From contig CBDCFM010000017.1 of NCBI GenBank assembly GCA_965216035.1, positions 62,001 to 126,000 on the forward strand: a stretch of DNA of 64,000 nt. Direction: 5' to 3'. The number at the start of each line of letters is the position of its first letter. Positions within the stretch are counted from its first letter, which is position 1. The DNA comes from G963664115 sp965216035. GTDB taxonomy: Bacteria > Acidobacteriota > Terriglobia > 20CM-2-55-15. The position numbers and the translations under genes are program-made. Under the pieces are notes generated by a model. That model saw only the letters and a program-made list of their open reading frames with translations. It was not told the DNA's origin and searched no databases. This document shows, one piece after another, positions 42,019 through 50,794 of this stretch.

Positions 42019-43091
42019 CTATTGATTGAAGTCCTCTTCCATCCGTTTTAAGTCCTTCGTCTCCCCCATAGCGATCAAGTAGTCGCCAGCTTCTATCGGA
42101 ATATCGCTAGCCGGGTTGAACAGCATCTCTTTAGATTCCTTCTGAATCGCGAGAACGATTACGCCGAAACGCTGGGGGATCCTGGACTCCTCCAGCGTCT
42201 CAAAGACTGCCTTGGTGGACGACGTGATCGATATCTGCCCGATCTGAAGGTCGTGCCCCGACGCCTTGTTGAAAGCGGAGGCTACATCCAAGAAACTAAG
42301 CACGTGCGGACGGATCAGAGCCTGTGCCAGTCTATGACCGATGAACGGATACGGTGTGAAAACAGCGGTCGCGCCCGCGGTTCGCAACTTGTCGTCCGCC
42401 TGCTCGTTCGAGGCGCGGGCTGAAATGCGCAAGCTCGGATTTAGTGAACGACCCGCCAGCGTCACGTAGACGTTGTCTGCATCGCTGCTGATCGCGGCCA
42501 CCAGACCTCTGGCACGATATCGATACGGGCTTCACGCAACGTTTCATCGTGTGTCGCATCCGCGACCAAAGTCGGTATGTCTTGATCAATTGCCCACTGC
42601 GCGCGATCGGCGTCATTGTCGATCAGGACTAACGGCACACGACTTCGCACCATTTCGATGACAACGCCACGCCCCACGCGGCCCGCGCCACACACTATGT
42701 AATGGTTCGACAATCCGCTGAGCATACGTTTCCTCCGGCGCCGGCCAAAATGGTCCGCCAATTCCAGTTTTATTAAGGGGTCCGCCATTATTCCAACGGA
42801 GACGAATACAACGATGATGCCGCTGAGCATCAGCATCGAGTTGAAGACGCGTCCCAGATGGCTCAGCGGCAACACCTCGGCGTACCCGACGGTGGTCAGG
42901 GTGATCAAGGCCATATAGAAGCTATCGAACCACATCCATCCCTCAATCAGGTGGAACCCCAGCGTGCCCAGTCCAAGAGCGGCGAGCAGTAAACCCACTA
43001 CTAGAAACAATCGAGATAATGAAGCACGCATGATCGTGAAATCCCGGACCCTGTATAGCAGGTTCGCCCCATCAAAGGGAACCCTCTGCAT
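42019..43091 (-). pseudogene. TrkA-type potassium channel protein, frameshifted
   Basis: The 5' frame (43091 to about 42525) encodes two transmembrane helices flanking the selectivity filter T-T-V-G-Y-A-E. A Rossmann RCK/TrkA-N domain then begins Y-I-V-C-G-A-G-R-V-G-R. Near 42520-42530 one base appears to be missing. The other frame picks up exactly at G-L-V-A-A-I-S-S-D-A-D-N-V-Y-V-T-L and runs through the rest of TrkA-N and a TrkA-C domain to 42019. As read, the first product stops at 42462 without the C-terminal half. A single sequencing or assembly error is the main alternative. The start at 43091 (M-Q-R-V) is one of several in-frame options. Confidence 0.85.
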
Positions 43092-43300
43092 CCTGATATA
43101 CTCGTGGCTTCGATGATGATCGCAGTCCCGTTTAAATGGGCCAGGGGAAGTGTGTCTACCGATAATCATCCGCCCGAATCGTCGGAATGGGTACCTTGGA
43201 GGGGCCAACGCCGAAGACAGTTCAATTGATGAAAAAACGCCCTGTCATCGCAACCCGCGCATCGGTCGCAAACGGATTTATTCTTTTGAGGACAGTGTGA

Positions 43301-43853
43301 AGGACCGCGCGGAAAAGCCTCACGCTGACTCCACTTGTACTGAAGGCCGTTGTTCTGGCGCTCAAACGGCACCCGTTACTGAACAGTAGCCTCGATGAAG
43401 CTACAGGAAGCATCGTCACAAAGGAGTACTACCACATCGGATTGGCGGTCGATACGGACGCTGGCTTGATCGTGCCCGTCATCCGTAACGTGGACCAGAA
43501 ATCCATCTTCGAACTCGCTCGCGAAGTTGAATCGATCAGTGAAGGCGCACGAGGCCGCAAGATAACTAGAGATGAGATTCGGGGAGGCACCTTTACCGTT
43601 TCGAACCAGGGCGGTATCGGCGGGGCGCACTTCACACCGATAATTAACACTCCGGAGGTCACCATCCAGGGGATTGGACTAGGGAGAGAGGGGCTGCGGT
43701 TCCGAAGAGGGCACGCTCGAAGCGCGAATCATGCTTCTCTTGGCCTTGTCCCATGACCATCGGGTTGTCGATGGCGCTGATGGAGTCCGATTTCTCGTTG
43801 ACCTCGTTGAAACGCTTGAGGGCTTACCGGAGTCCGAACTGAAACTTACGTGA
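43301..43853 (+). pseudogene. Dihydrolipoamide acyltransferase (E2) remnant, catalytic domain only
   Basis: From about 43313 the plus strand reads L-T-P-L-V-L-K-A-V-V-L-A-L-K, I-G-L-A-V-D-T-D-A-G-L-I-V-P-V-I and G-G-T-F-T-V-S-N-Q-G-G-I-G-G: the acyltransferase core of 2-oxoacid dehydrogenase E2. An in-frame TGA at 43298 precedes it, and the lipoyl and subunit-binding domains are missing. Near 43690 an extra base in a G run shifts the frame. The other frame then carries the active-site block S-H-D-H-R-V-V-D-G-A and ends at 43853. The gene for E3 follows intact 50 bases later. Confidence 0.9.
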
Positions 43854-43903
43854 TCAGCAATGAGGATTGATCTGTTCGGCCATCACGTTTGAAGGACATA
43901 TTC

Positions 43904-45325
43904 ATGGAACCAATTAAGACTGAGCTGTTAGTGCTAGGAGCGGGTCCGGGTGGTTATGCCGCGGCATTTTATGCCGCTGATCGGGGCAAGAAAGTCATCC
44001 TCGTTGAAAAGGAAACGCGTCTGGGCGGCGTCTGTGCGACCCGGGGCTGCATACCCTCAAAAGCGCTGCTTCACGCGACACACCTCGTCTCTGCCGCTCG
44101 GGAGTCATCCGCAAGAGGCATCGCGTTCGGATCTCCAGATATAGACATCAACAAACTTCGCTCCTGGAAAGACTCGGTCATTGACAAGCTTTCGACTGGC
44201 GTGAGCGCTCTCGCCAAGGGACGAGGCGTGGAGGTGATGACGGGTCGCGGTCGCTTCGAGAACACCCACACACTGCGGGTGGAAACCAACGAAGGCCAGC
44301 GCTTCATCGAATTCGAGTACGCGATCATCGCTGTCGGTTCGCGGCCGGTCCTCCCCAAAGCCTGGGATCTGGGCAATCCCCGTGTCATGACCTCGACCGA
44401 GGCGCTGGAGGTCGAAACGATTCCCGACAATCTTCTTGTCATTGGCGGCGGCTATATCGGCATGGAACTGGGGACTGTGTATGCCGCCCTTGGAAGCGCG
44501 GTCGTCCTCGTTGAAGCGTTACCATCCATCCTCGCCGGCACGGACCCGGACCTGGTCCGGCCCGTTTTCCGTAAGGCCAAAGCCAGCTTCTCTGAACTTC
44601 GCCTTGAAACCAAAGTGAAACAACTGGCAACCAAAGGGAAGCAGATCGAAGTCACGACCGAACTTGGCGGCACCGAAACCGTTGATCTCTACGATGGCGT
44701 GCTCGTCGCGGTAGGCCGTCAACCCAACTGCGAGAATTTGGGTCTGGACAACGCCGATATCGGGTTGGACACACACGGTTTTATCCGGACCGAACCGAAC
44801 CAACGGACGACTGCCCCCAACATATATGCGATTGGAGACGTGGCCGGGGGCGTTCTTCTCGCGCACAAGGCGTCCAGAGAGGCCCGCGTCGCGGTAGAAG
44901 CAGTCCTTGGAGACCAATCAGTGTTCGAATCCGTGGTACCGGCGGTCGTTTTCACGGATCCTGAGATTGCCTGGTGTGGCCTGACTGCGTCCGAAGCCAA
45001 TGAAAAGGGTATCGCTGTCGAGATCGCGAAGTTCCCCTGGACCGCTTCGGGTCGCGCTATTGCCATGGACCGCCCGGACGGACTGACGAAACTTGTCATA
45101 CAACCGGAGACCGAGCGCATCCTGGGGATGGGCGTCACCGGCGTTGGAGCCGGAGAATTGATCAGTGAAGGAGTCGTTTTGATCGAGATGAGCGCGACCG
45201 TGCGCGACCTGGCCGAATCGATTCACCCGCATCCCACATTGTCGGAGACCCTGATGGAATCTGCCGAAATGTTCTTTGGCCATGCCACCCACGCTGCACC
45301 GCGTCGTAAGCGCGTGAAAGGATAG
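43904..45325 (+). CDS. lpd: Dihydrolipoamide dehydrogenase (E3)
   Basis: This 473-residue FAD flavoprotein reoxidises dihydrolipoamide with NAD+ in 2-oxoacid dehydrogenase and glycine cleavage complexes. Visible are the FAD loop G-A-G-P-G-G-Y, the redox disulfide in G-G-V-C-A-T-R-G-C-I-P-S-K, the NAD loop G-G-G-Y-I-G-M-E-L-G, A-I-G-D-V-A-G-G and the C-terminal H-P-H-P-T-L-S-E-T. The enzyme looks intact although the E2 gene before it is broken, so it probably serves another complex. An AAGGA site lies about 9 bases before the ATG; an in-frame TTG at 43889 is less likely. Confidence 0.95.
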   Translation: MEPIKTELLVLGAGPGGYAAAFYAADRGKKVILVEKETRLGGVCATRGCIPSKALLHATHLVSAARESSARGIAFGSPDIDINKLRSWKDSVIDKLSTGVSALAKGRGVEVMTGRGRFENTHTLRVETNEGQRFIEFEYAIIAVGSRPVLPKAWDLGNPRVMTSTEALEVETIPDNLLVIGGGYIGMELGTVYAALGSAVVLVEALPSILAGTDPDLVRPVFRKAKASFSELRLETKVKQLATKGKQIEVTTELGGTETVDLYDGVLVAVGRQPNCENLGLDNADIGLDTHGFIRTEPNQRTTAPNIYAIGDVAGGVLLAHKASREARVAVEAVLGDQSVFESVVPAVVFTDPEIAWCGLTASEANEKGIAVEIAKFPWTASGRAIAMDRPDGLTKLVIQPETERILGMGVTGVGAGELISEGVVLIEMSATVRDLAESIHPHPTLSETLMESAEMFFGHATHAAPRRKRVKG

Positions 45326-45398
45326 ACCGGTCCGTCGTGGACGTTAACCGGGCCTTGCAGGCATTCGTCTTCCAGTCTTGGCGGTATGCGGACTCGGC

Positions 45399-46040
45399 AT
45401 GAAGCGTCATGGACAGAAGATCCTGGACGGGACGGCGCACGTCAGCGCGGCCGATCCAATCATGCGCCGCCTGGCTTCCGAGTGCCCACACCTGACTTCA
45501 CTTCGATTGCAAACGAACCGCTTTCGAGCGCTAGTCAATTCCATCCTGTCACAGCAGATCTCGATTCACGCTGCCCGAGCCACGCGACTGCGTTTAATGG
45601 AACTTGCAGGCCCCCGTGGCCTCACGGAAAGGACAATCCGACAGCTCAGCCTGGAGCAGCTCCGGGCCGTCGGCATATCGCGGCCGAAAGCCACGTACCT
45701 CAAAGACCTGGCCGATCAGATCCTGTCTGGTCGACTCCGGCTCAATCAGATTGGCCGGTCCAGCGACTCTGCCGTGATCGAGCAGCTGACCGCGGTTAAA
45801 GGCATTGGGGTCTGGACCGCTCAGATGTTCCTTATCTTCTCTCTGGGCCGTTTGGACGTGTTCCCCCACGGCGACTACGCCATCCGTGCTGCAATCCAGA
45901 ATCTGTATGGACTGGTGGAACTGCCCGACAAACTTACATCTTCAGGAATCGCCGAACCCTGGCGCCCGTACCGAACAATCGCCACATGGTATTGCTGGCG
46001 CAGCCATGAACTGAAAGTGAATCAGGGCGGGGGGCTATAA
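45399..46040 (+). CDS. DNA-3-methyladenine glycosylase II (HhH-GPD family)
   Basis: This 213-residue cytosolic base-excision repair enzyme removes alkylated purines. The HhH-GPD signature is clear: L-T-A-V-K-G-I-G-V-W-T-A-Q hairpin, then L-D-V-F-P-H-G-D-Y, in which the Asp is the catalytic residue. An I-L-S-Q-Q-I-S block lies near residue 50. It lacks the N-terminal extra domain of E. coli AlkA and the FeS loop of Nth/MutY, which fits the short bacterial AlkA-like group. The ATG at 45399 is selected over a TTG at 45378. It is monocistronic, 73 bases after lpd. Confidence 0.9.
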   Translation: MKRHGQKILDGTAHVSAADPIMRRLASECPHLTSLRLQTNRFRALVNSILSQQISIHAARATRLRLMELAGPRGLTERTIRQLSLEQLRAVGISRPKATYLKDLADQILSGRLRLNQIGRSSDSAVIEQLTAVKGIGVWTAQMFLIFSLGRLDVFPHGDYAIRAAIQNLYGLVELPDKLTSSGIAEPWRPYRTIATWYCWRSHELKVNQGGGL

Positions 46041-46175
46041 GACGTCACAACCTCAAGGGTGCCAAGCAAGATTCCTTTCCGATACTATCGGAACCTCGCG
46101 TACACGGGTTCGTAAGGAGGGCGACGGTGATCTTTTCTGACACCGATTGCCTTGCGGCTTTACGGTAAGAAACTT

Positions 46176-47297
46176 TTAGGCGGCGGAGCGACGGCCTTTG
46201 AACAAACCTAGGAATCGGGACTTCTTGTGTGTTACCACGCAGTTCTTTCCTTTATTTTTCGCTTCGTAAAGCGCTTGGTCGACGCCGCGGATGAGGTCTT
46301 CGACTGTCTCACCCTCGCGAAACTCCGCCACACCACAACTGATCGTGAACCGGATATGCGCGATGTCTTTGCCCGAACGATATTGATACTGCGTAGCAGC
46401 GATCTCAGATCGGAGTCGATTGAAACGCTGCTCCGCATGTTGGATGCCGCAGTCGCGGAACAAGATCGCAAATTCTTCCGCACCATGTCTCGCGACCACG
46501 TCTCCGTGCAGAGCAGACGCGCTTAGCAGTTGTGCAGCACCCATTAGAACGCGGTCCCCAACCTGATGCCCAAATTGTTCGTTTATCCGCTTGAAGTCGT
46601 CCAGATCAACCATTCCCAGAGTAAAGCGGCTTCCGTCCACATCGCAGCTCGCCGCCCAATCCCTGACCGTACGATCGAAGCTGCTGCGATTGGCGACTTG
46701 GGTCAGAGGATCCAGCATGGCAGTGTCCTGGGCCCGCCGCAGACTGTGCTGGAGAATCTCGATCCGGGCAGACAACTTTGAGTAACTCGCCCGGTCCATC
46801 TTTTGCTTTTCCTCCACCAGACGATTCAAATCCCGGATTTCGGCCCTGATCCGCTGTTTAAGAACCTGGAGGTCATCGGTCTCCATAAACATCTGAAACC
46901 GATCGAAGGCGCCAATCATATTCTGATTGAACTGTTCGGAATCACCGGCAAGCTTCCGCACAGTTGCTCTGAAAACATTGACAATCTCTATGATTTCGAC
47001 TTCTCTGTTGAGCGTAATGTCGCGGCTGTGGCTGAACCATTCTTCGCATGCGGATATACATGCATCCGCCAGGGCCTCCAGCGAGGCAGGCCCGATTGCC
47101 GTGCGCCCGCATAGCGCATTCTTGAACTCGCCGAGCTGGGATTGGAATTCGGGTGTCGTCTTGACATGCTCATTGCTGATCGCGACATCGGAGATCAGTG
47201 CCAACAGACGGCCGAAGATGTCAATCCACGCGTCCGCAGGATCCGAACCGCCGCTACCCGGTACCCCCAGCTTCAGTTCGACGAAATCTTCCTGCAT
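46176..47297 (-). CDS. GGDEF-domain diguanylate cyclase-like protein
   Basis: This 373-residue protein has an N-terminal helical, probably sensory region (about 1-185; coiled-coil near 140-185), and no transmembrane segment. A GGDEF domain (about 190-360) follows: M-V-D-L-D-D-F-K-R-I-N-E-Q-F-G-H, then R-H-G-A-E-E-F-A-I-L, then the late V-D-Q-A-L-Y-E-A-K. The signature is G-A-E-E-F rather than G-G-[DE]-E-F, so cyclase activity may be reduced or absent. The product would be cyclic di-GMP if active. The C-terminus ends in a basic stretch. Confidence 0.88.
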   Translation of the reverse strand: MQEDFVELKLGVPGSGGSDPADAWIDIFGRLLALISDVAISNEHVKTTPEFQSQLGEFKNALCGRTAIGPASLEALADACISACEEWFSHSRDITLNREVEIIEIVNVFRATVRKLAGDSEQFNQNMIGAFDRFQMFMETDDLQVLKQRIRAEIRDLNRLVEEKQKMDRASYSKLSARIEILQHSLRRAQDTAMLDPLTQVANRSSFDRTVRDWAASCDVDGSRFTLGMVDLDDFKRINEQFGHQVGDRVLMGAAQLLSASALHGDVVARHGAEEFAILFRDCGIQHAEQRFNRLRSEIAATQYQYRSGKDIAHIRFTISCGVAEFREGETVEDLIRGVDQALYEAKNKGKNCVVTHKKSRFLGLFKGRRSAA

Positions 47298-47436
47298 GCG
47301 CTCCCCAGAATAGATACCCTCGAATACTGAATCGGAGATTTAAGTTCAAGACTTTAATCCATGGCCTGAACACCCTGGCTTGGAAAGCCCCAAGCGCTTC
47401 AAACCTATGAATAACAACGACTAACACAAAAGCGCA

Positions 47437-47525
47437 GATGTGAAGACGTCGACCCCCGGTTCGCGTCGCAATCTGGCTGGCGTGACTCACCGGCGCGGGT
47501 CCCGATTCGGATGGTACAGGTCCCT
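47437..47525. repeat. MITE-like element, member C (solo end)
   Basis: About 89 bases match the inverted end of member A: GATGTGAAGACGTCGAC at the start, then GGGTCCCGATTCGG and ATGGTACAGGTCC at the end. The other half of the element is absent and the terminal CTAG is degraded. It abuts the stop of priA at 47531. Confidence 0.6.
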
Positions 47526-47530
47526 CGGTC

Positions 47531-49513
47531 CTACAGCAGAGAAATGGGATCTACGTCGATGACGACACGGGTGGTGGAGATCTTATGATCGTGCATGTAG
47601 GACTGCAGTTGCCCAAGGAGACTGTGTAGAGGTTCTCGGGTGGCGGATTTGATCAACAACTGGTGGCGGAAAGTCCGGTTAATCTTCTCCAGTGCTGCGG
47701 GGGCAGGTCCCAGTATGCGCACAGATCGTGTGCGGACGCCGTCGAGGAACTGACTGATTTCGCGCGCCAGCGTGGCCGCTTTCTCACGGCTACGCTCGAG
47801 GAACATGACACCGGCCATGACGGTAAACGGGGGATAGAACATCGACCGGCGGAATTGGACTTCGCGGGCGTAAAACTCTTCGAACCGCTGTGTCGAAGCG
47901 AGTTGAAAAGTATAGTGGCCAGGAAAATAGCTTTGGATGACGACTTCTCCGGGAATGTCCCCGCGGCCCGAACGGCCGGCAACCTGCGTCAAAAGTTGGA
48001 AAGTCCGTTCCGCCGCTCTGAAGTCAGGCTGCGAAAGAGCGCCGTCGGCCGCAACCACCCCAACCAGCGTCACATTGGGGAAATCGTGGCCCTTAGCTAC
48101 CATTTGAGTCCCCACGAGAATGTCGAGTGCTCCGGCTCGAAAATCTGTGAGAATAGATTCGTAATCTCGCAAGTGGCGCATCGTATCGCGATCGACCCGC
48201 CCGATACGGGCAGTCCCGAATCGCTCCTTCAGCAGGACTTCGAGCTGCTCCGTGCCCTCGCCGACATACTGAATGAATTCGCTCTTGCAGTCCGGACACG
48301 TGGATTCAGGCTTTCGGGTAAGGCCGCAATAGTGACACAGCAGCCGGCCGATCGAGCGATGATAGGTCATCGAAACACTGCAGTCCCGACACTCGAACGA
48401 ATAGCCACAGCGACGGCATAGCAAGAACATCGAAAAGCCACGGCGGTTTAAGAGGATGATCGCCTGTTCGCCACGCGCAAGACGATCCTCAATACCGTCA
48501 ACCAGGCGCCGGCACAATACAACCTGTTCTCCGTGCTCGGCATATTCGTCGCGCATGTTGACTATTTCTACCTTCGGAAGAGGTCGATCCGAGACTCGAT
48601 CCGGAAGATGGACGTACACATACCTTTTGGTTTCCGCGTTTCGAAACGATTCCATCGAAGGCGTGGCGGATCCCAGCACAGCGACGGCACCGGCCATCTT
48701 TGCCCGCATGACAGCACAGTCACGAGCATGATAGCGGGGCAACCCGTCTTGCTTATAGCTTCCCTCGTGTTCTTCATCGACAACAATGATGCCAAGATTC
48801 TCCAAGGGAGCGAACAATGCCGAACGGGTCCCGATCACGATCGACGCAACATTCTTGTATATCCGAAGCCATTCCTTGATGCGCTGTTTTCGGGTCAGCG
48901 AACTGTGCAGGACAGCCAGCTGCGTACCAAACCGCTCGGTGAAGCGCTTGCATAGTTGCGGAGTGAGCCCGATTTCGGGCACCAACACAAGCGCAGTTTT
49001 TCCCAGGTCTTGGAAGTGTTCAACACTGCGCATATAAATTTCAGTCTTTCCGCTGCCGGTGACACCGTGTAATAGCACCGCTTTGAATCCATCGTCTTGT
49101 TTGATCGCAGCAAACGCTTTCTCCTGAGCCGATGTCAACTGGGGGAGGGCGGGAAGAATGTGGGGGCCTAGCGGAGAGGCCTCAAAGCAGTATAGCTGAT
49201 TCGCGGCGATTGCTGGTGGCAGAGCGCCCTTGAGCACCTCCCCGAGCGGGGCCATGTAATAGTCAGCGATCCAACGACAGAGTTCGAAGATGTCCCCACG
49301 GATCAGGGGTTCCGGATCCAGAATTTCGCCCACCTGGCGGATTTCATCCAACTCGTCAGGTTTGTCTTCCCGAAATCCAACAACGAATCCCTGCACTTCG
49401 CGGTTTCGGAACGGAACCATGACTCGTGCAGGAAGCGGTGTTCTTCCAGGAATTTCGTACAGAAAAGTCTGTAGAAACGGAAGGCAAACGGCAACATCGG
49501 CGTACATAGGCAA
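47531..49513 (-). CDS. priA: Primosomal protein N' (replication restart helicase PriA)
   Basis: This 660-residue 3'-5' superfamily 2 helicase reloads the replisome at stalled forks. The N-terminal DNA-binding domain (V-M-V-P-F-R-N-R near 32) is followed by Walker A H-G-V-T-G-S-G-K-T-E (about 149), D-E-E-H, and the zinc-binding cysteine cluster C-R-R-C-G-Y, C-R-D-C, C-H-Y-C-G, C-P-D-C. It is about 70 residues shorter than the E. coli protein, which is common outside the gammaproteobacteria. The start could be 49513 or two codons later. The uracil-DNA glycosylase gene lies 32 bases upstream, probably co-transcribed. Confidence 0.95.
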   Translation of the reverse strand: MPMYADVAVCLPFLQTFLYEIPGRTPLPARVMVPFRNREVQGFVVGFREDKPDELDEIRQVGEILDPEPLIRGDIFELCRWIADYYMAPLGEVLKGALPPAIAANQLYCFEASPLGPHILPALPQLTSAQEKAFAAIKQDDGFKAVLLHGVTGSGKTEIYMRSVEHFQDLGKTALVLVPEIGLTPQLCKRFTERFGTQLAVLHSSLTRKQRIKEWLRIYKNVASIVIGTRSALFAPLENLGIIVVDEEHEGSYKQDGLPRYHARDCAVMRAKMAGAVAVLGSATPSMESFRNAETKRYVYVHLPDRVSDRPLPKVEIVNMRDEYAEHGEQVVLCRRLVDGIEDRLARGEQAIILLNRRGFSMFLLCRRCGYSFECRDCSVSMTYHRSIGRLLCHYCGLTRKPESTCPDCKSEFIQYVGEGTEQLEVLLKERFGTARIGRVDRDTMRHLRDYESILTDFRAGALDILVGTQMVAKGHDFPNVTLVGVVAADGALSQPDFRAAERTFQLLTQVAGRSGRGDIPGEVVIQSYFPGHYTFQLASTQRFEEFYAREVQFRRSMFYPPFTVMAGVMFLERSREKAATLAREISQFLDGVRTRSVRILGPAPAALEKINRTFRHQLLIKSATREPLHSLLGQLQSYMHDHKISTTRVVIDVDPISLL

Positions 49514-49545
49514 TCCGTGACTTAAGCGTCCAGTTGTAACATTGG

Positions 49546-50208
49546 CTAGCCGGCCGGCCTGACGAGCGCGGCCCGGATCTGCTTCATATCTTCCCAGACT
49601 TCACGCTTCTTACCGGGATTACGCAAGAGATAGGCCGGATGGAACGTAGCGATGAAACGTATGCCTTCGATGTCATGGAATTGTCCGCGCAATTTTGATA
49701 TTGGCACCTTCATGCCGAGCATCGTCTGGGCTGCGAACGTTCCCAGACAACACACGATTTGCGGGCGCACTGCTGCCAGTTGCCGGCGCAGGAACGGGCT
49801 GCAGGTTTCCACTTCGTCTGGCTCCGGATTCCGGTTCTTCGGGGGACGGCACTTGAGCACATTGCAAATATAGACATCGTCGCGCTGAAGGCCAATCGAC
49901 TCGATGATCTTCGTCAGGAGTTGTCCTGCCCGTCCGACAAACGGCAGACCCTGCCGGTCCTCCTCCGAACCTGGCGCCTCTCCAATGAACATGAGACTCG
50001 CATCGGGATTCCCTGAACCGAACACGATCGAAGTTCTCGATTCCGAGAGCTTACACCGACTGCAGTCGCCTAAATCCTCGCGTATGTCGTCCAGAGTTAC
50101 CGAGATCTCGATCAGTGGTTCGGACGGAGCGACCGGTCCGACATTCAGGTGAGAAATGCCAATTTCCTTAAAAAACTGGAGTTGCCCTGCGATCTCAGCT
50201 TGGCTCAT
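49546..50208 (-). CDS. Family 4 uracil-DNA glycosylase with 4Fe-4S cluster
   Basis: This 220-residue repair enzyme removes uracil from DNA. It has the family 4 pattern: C-S-R-C (with later N-V-L-K-C and C-S-P-F) for the FeS cluster, the water-activating motif G-E-A-P-G-S-E-E-D, and the late H-P-A-Y-L-L-R block. The four cluster cysteines are all present. The ATG at 50208 is chosen because GGGAGGG lies just upstream; an in-frame start at 50259 would add 17 residues. It precedes priA by 32 bases. Confidence 0.93.
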   Translation of the reverse strand: MSQAEIAGQLQFFKEIGISHLNVGPVAPSEPLIEISVTLDDIREDLGDCSRCKLSESRTSIVFGSGNPDASLMFIGEAPGSEEDRQGLPFVGRAGQLLTKIIESIGLQRDDVYICNVLKCRPPKNRNPEPDEVETCSPFLRRQLAAVRPQIVCCLGTFAAQTMLGMKVPISKLRGQFHDIEGIRFIATFHPAYLLRNPGKKREVWEDMKQIRAALVRPAG

Positions 50209-50395
50209 TCCGACCCTCCCATACACCTCGGCGACGTCGAACGATTCATTGCAACACAAGAAAAACGATATTCATGAAGTTTTCTGGGTTGTATCTGATT
50301 TAGCTAAATTCTTCGTGGCTCCTTCGTGGCTCCAAGGCCTCAGTGTTGAAAGGCTCACCCGCTGAATTAAGAGAGATGCGAGGAGTCCGCACACC

Positions 50396-50425
50396 TGCCA
50401 CGGGCTGCTAGCAGCCCGTGGCAGA
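50396..50425. repeat. Perfect 30-bp palindrome at the left end of element B
   Basis: The arms CTGCCACGGGCTGCT and AGCAGCCCGTGGCAG are exact reverse complements with no loop. The centre is the CTAG bounding element B, so the palindrome consists of two element ends meeting head to head and sharing one CTAG. Confidence 0.9.
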
Positions 50426-50794
50426 AGTCCAGAGGACCGCGCGCAGGGGTCTTCGGGTTGGCTGCGCGAAGTGAGGAGCGGGCACCGAGGTTTGAAACCG
50501 AGGCCGCGGGCGCCGTCTTTTCATCGTGACCGGCCTTACCAATGCCGGACAAAGCCTGTGGGGCGCCTGCGGCCTCCGTTTGATACGTCGGTGGCCCCCC
50601 TGCGCCCAAAGGGTTACGGCGAAACGGGGCCGTCTTCGTTGTCGCCGACTCCTCCCAATGAATGCGCATTGTATCTTCTTCGCGGCTTCGGCCGGCGCTT
50701 CGTCGCGACTTCGGGTCGGCGCTTCGTCGCCTCCTAGAATCCGTCCCCGTTTGGCCGTAACGCGGTCCTCGGGACTTCTGCCACGGGCTGCTAG
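50408..50794. repeat. MITE-like inverted-repeat element, member B (387 bp)
   Basis: The element is bounded by CTAG on each side. Terminal inverted repeats of about 34 bp differ at one or two positions (left CTAGCAGCCCGTGGCAG, right read inwards the same). The interior shares the string CCCAAAGGGTT, the following GCGAAAC and a CGTCTTCGTTGTCG-like block with member A, but is longer. No transposase is inside. The right CTAG supplies the TAG stop codon of coaBC, so the element sits exactly at the 3' end of that gene. Confidence 0.8.

Noticed and set aside
43298..43300. TGA before the E2 core as a possible recoded codon
   Set aside because: Upstream of it no E2-like frame exists and a later frameshift is present, so ordinary decay explains it.
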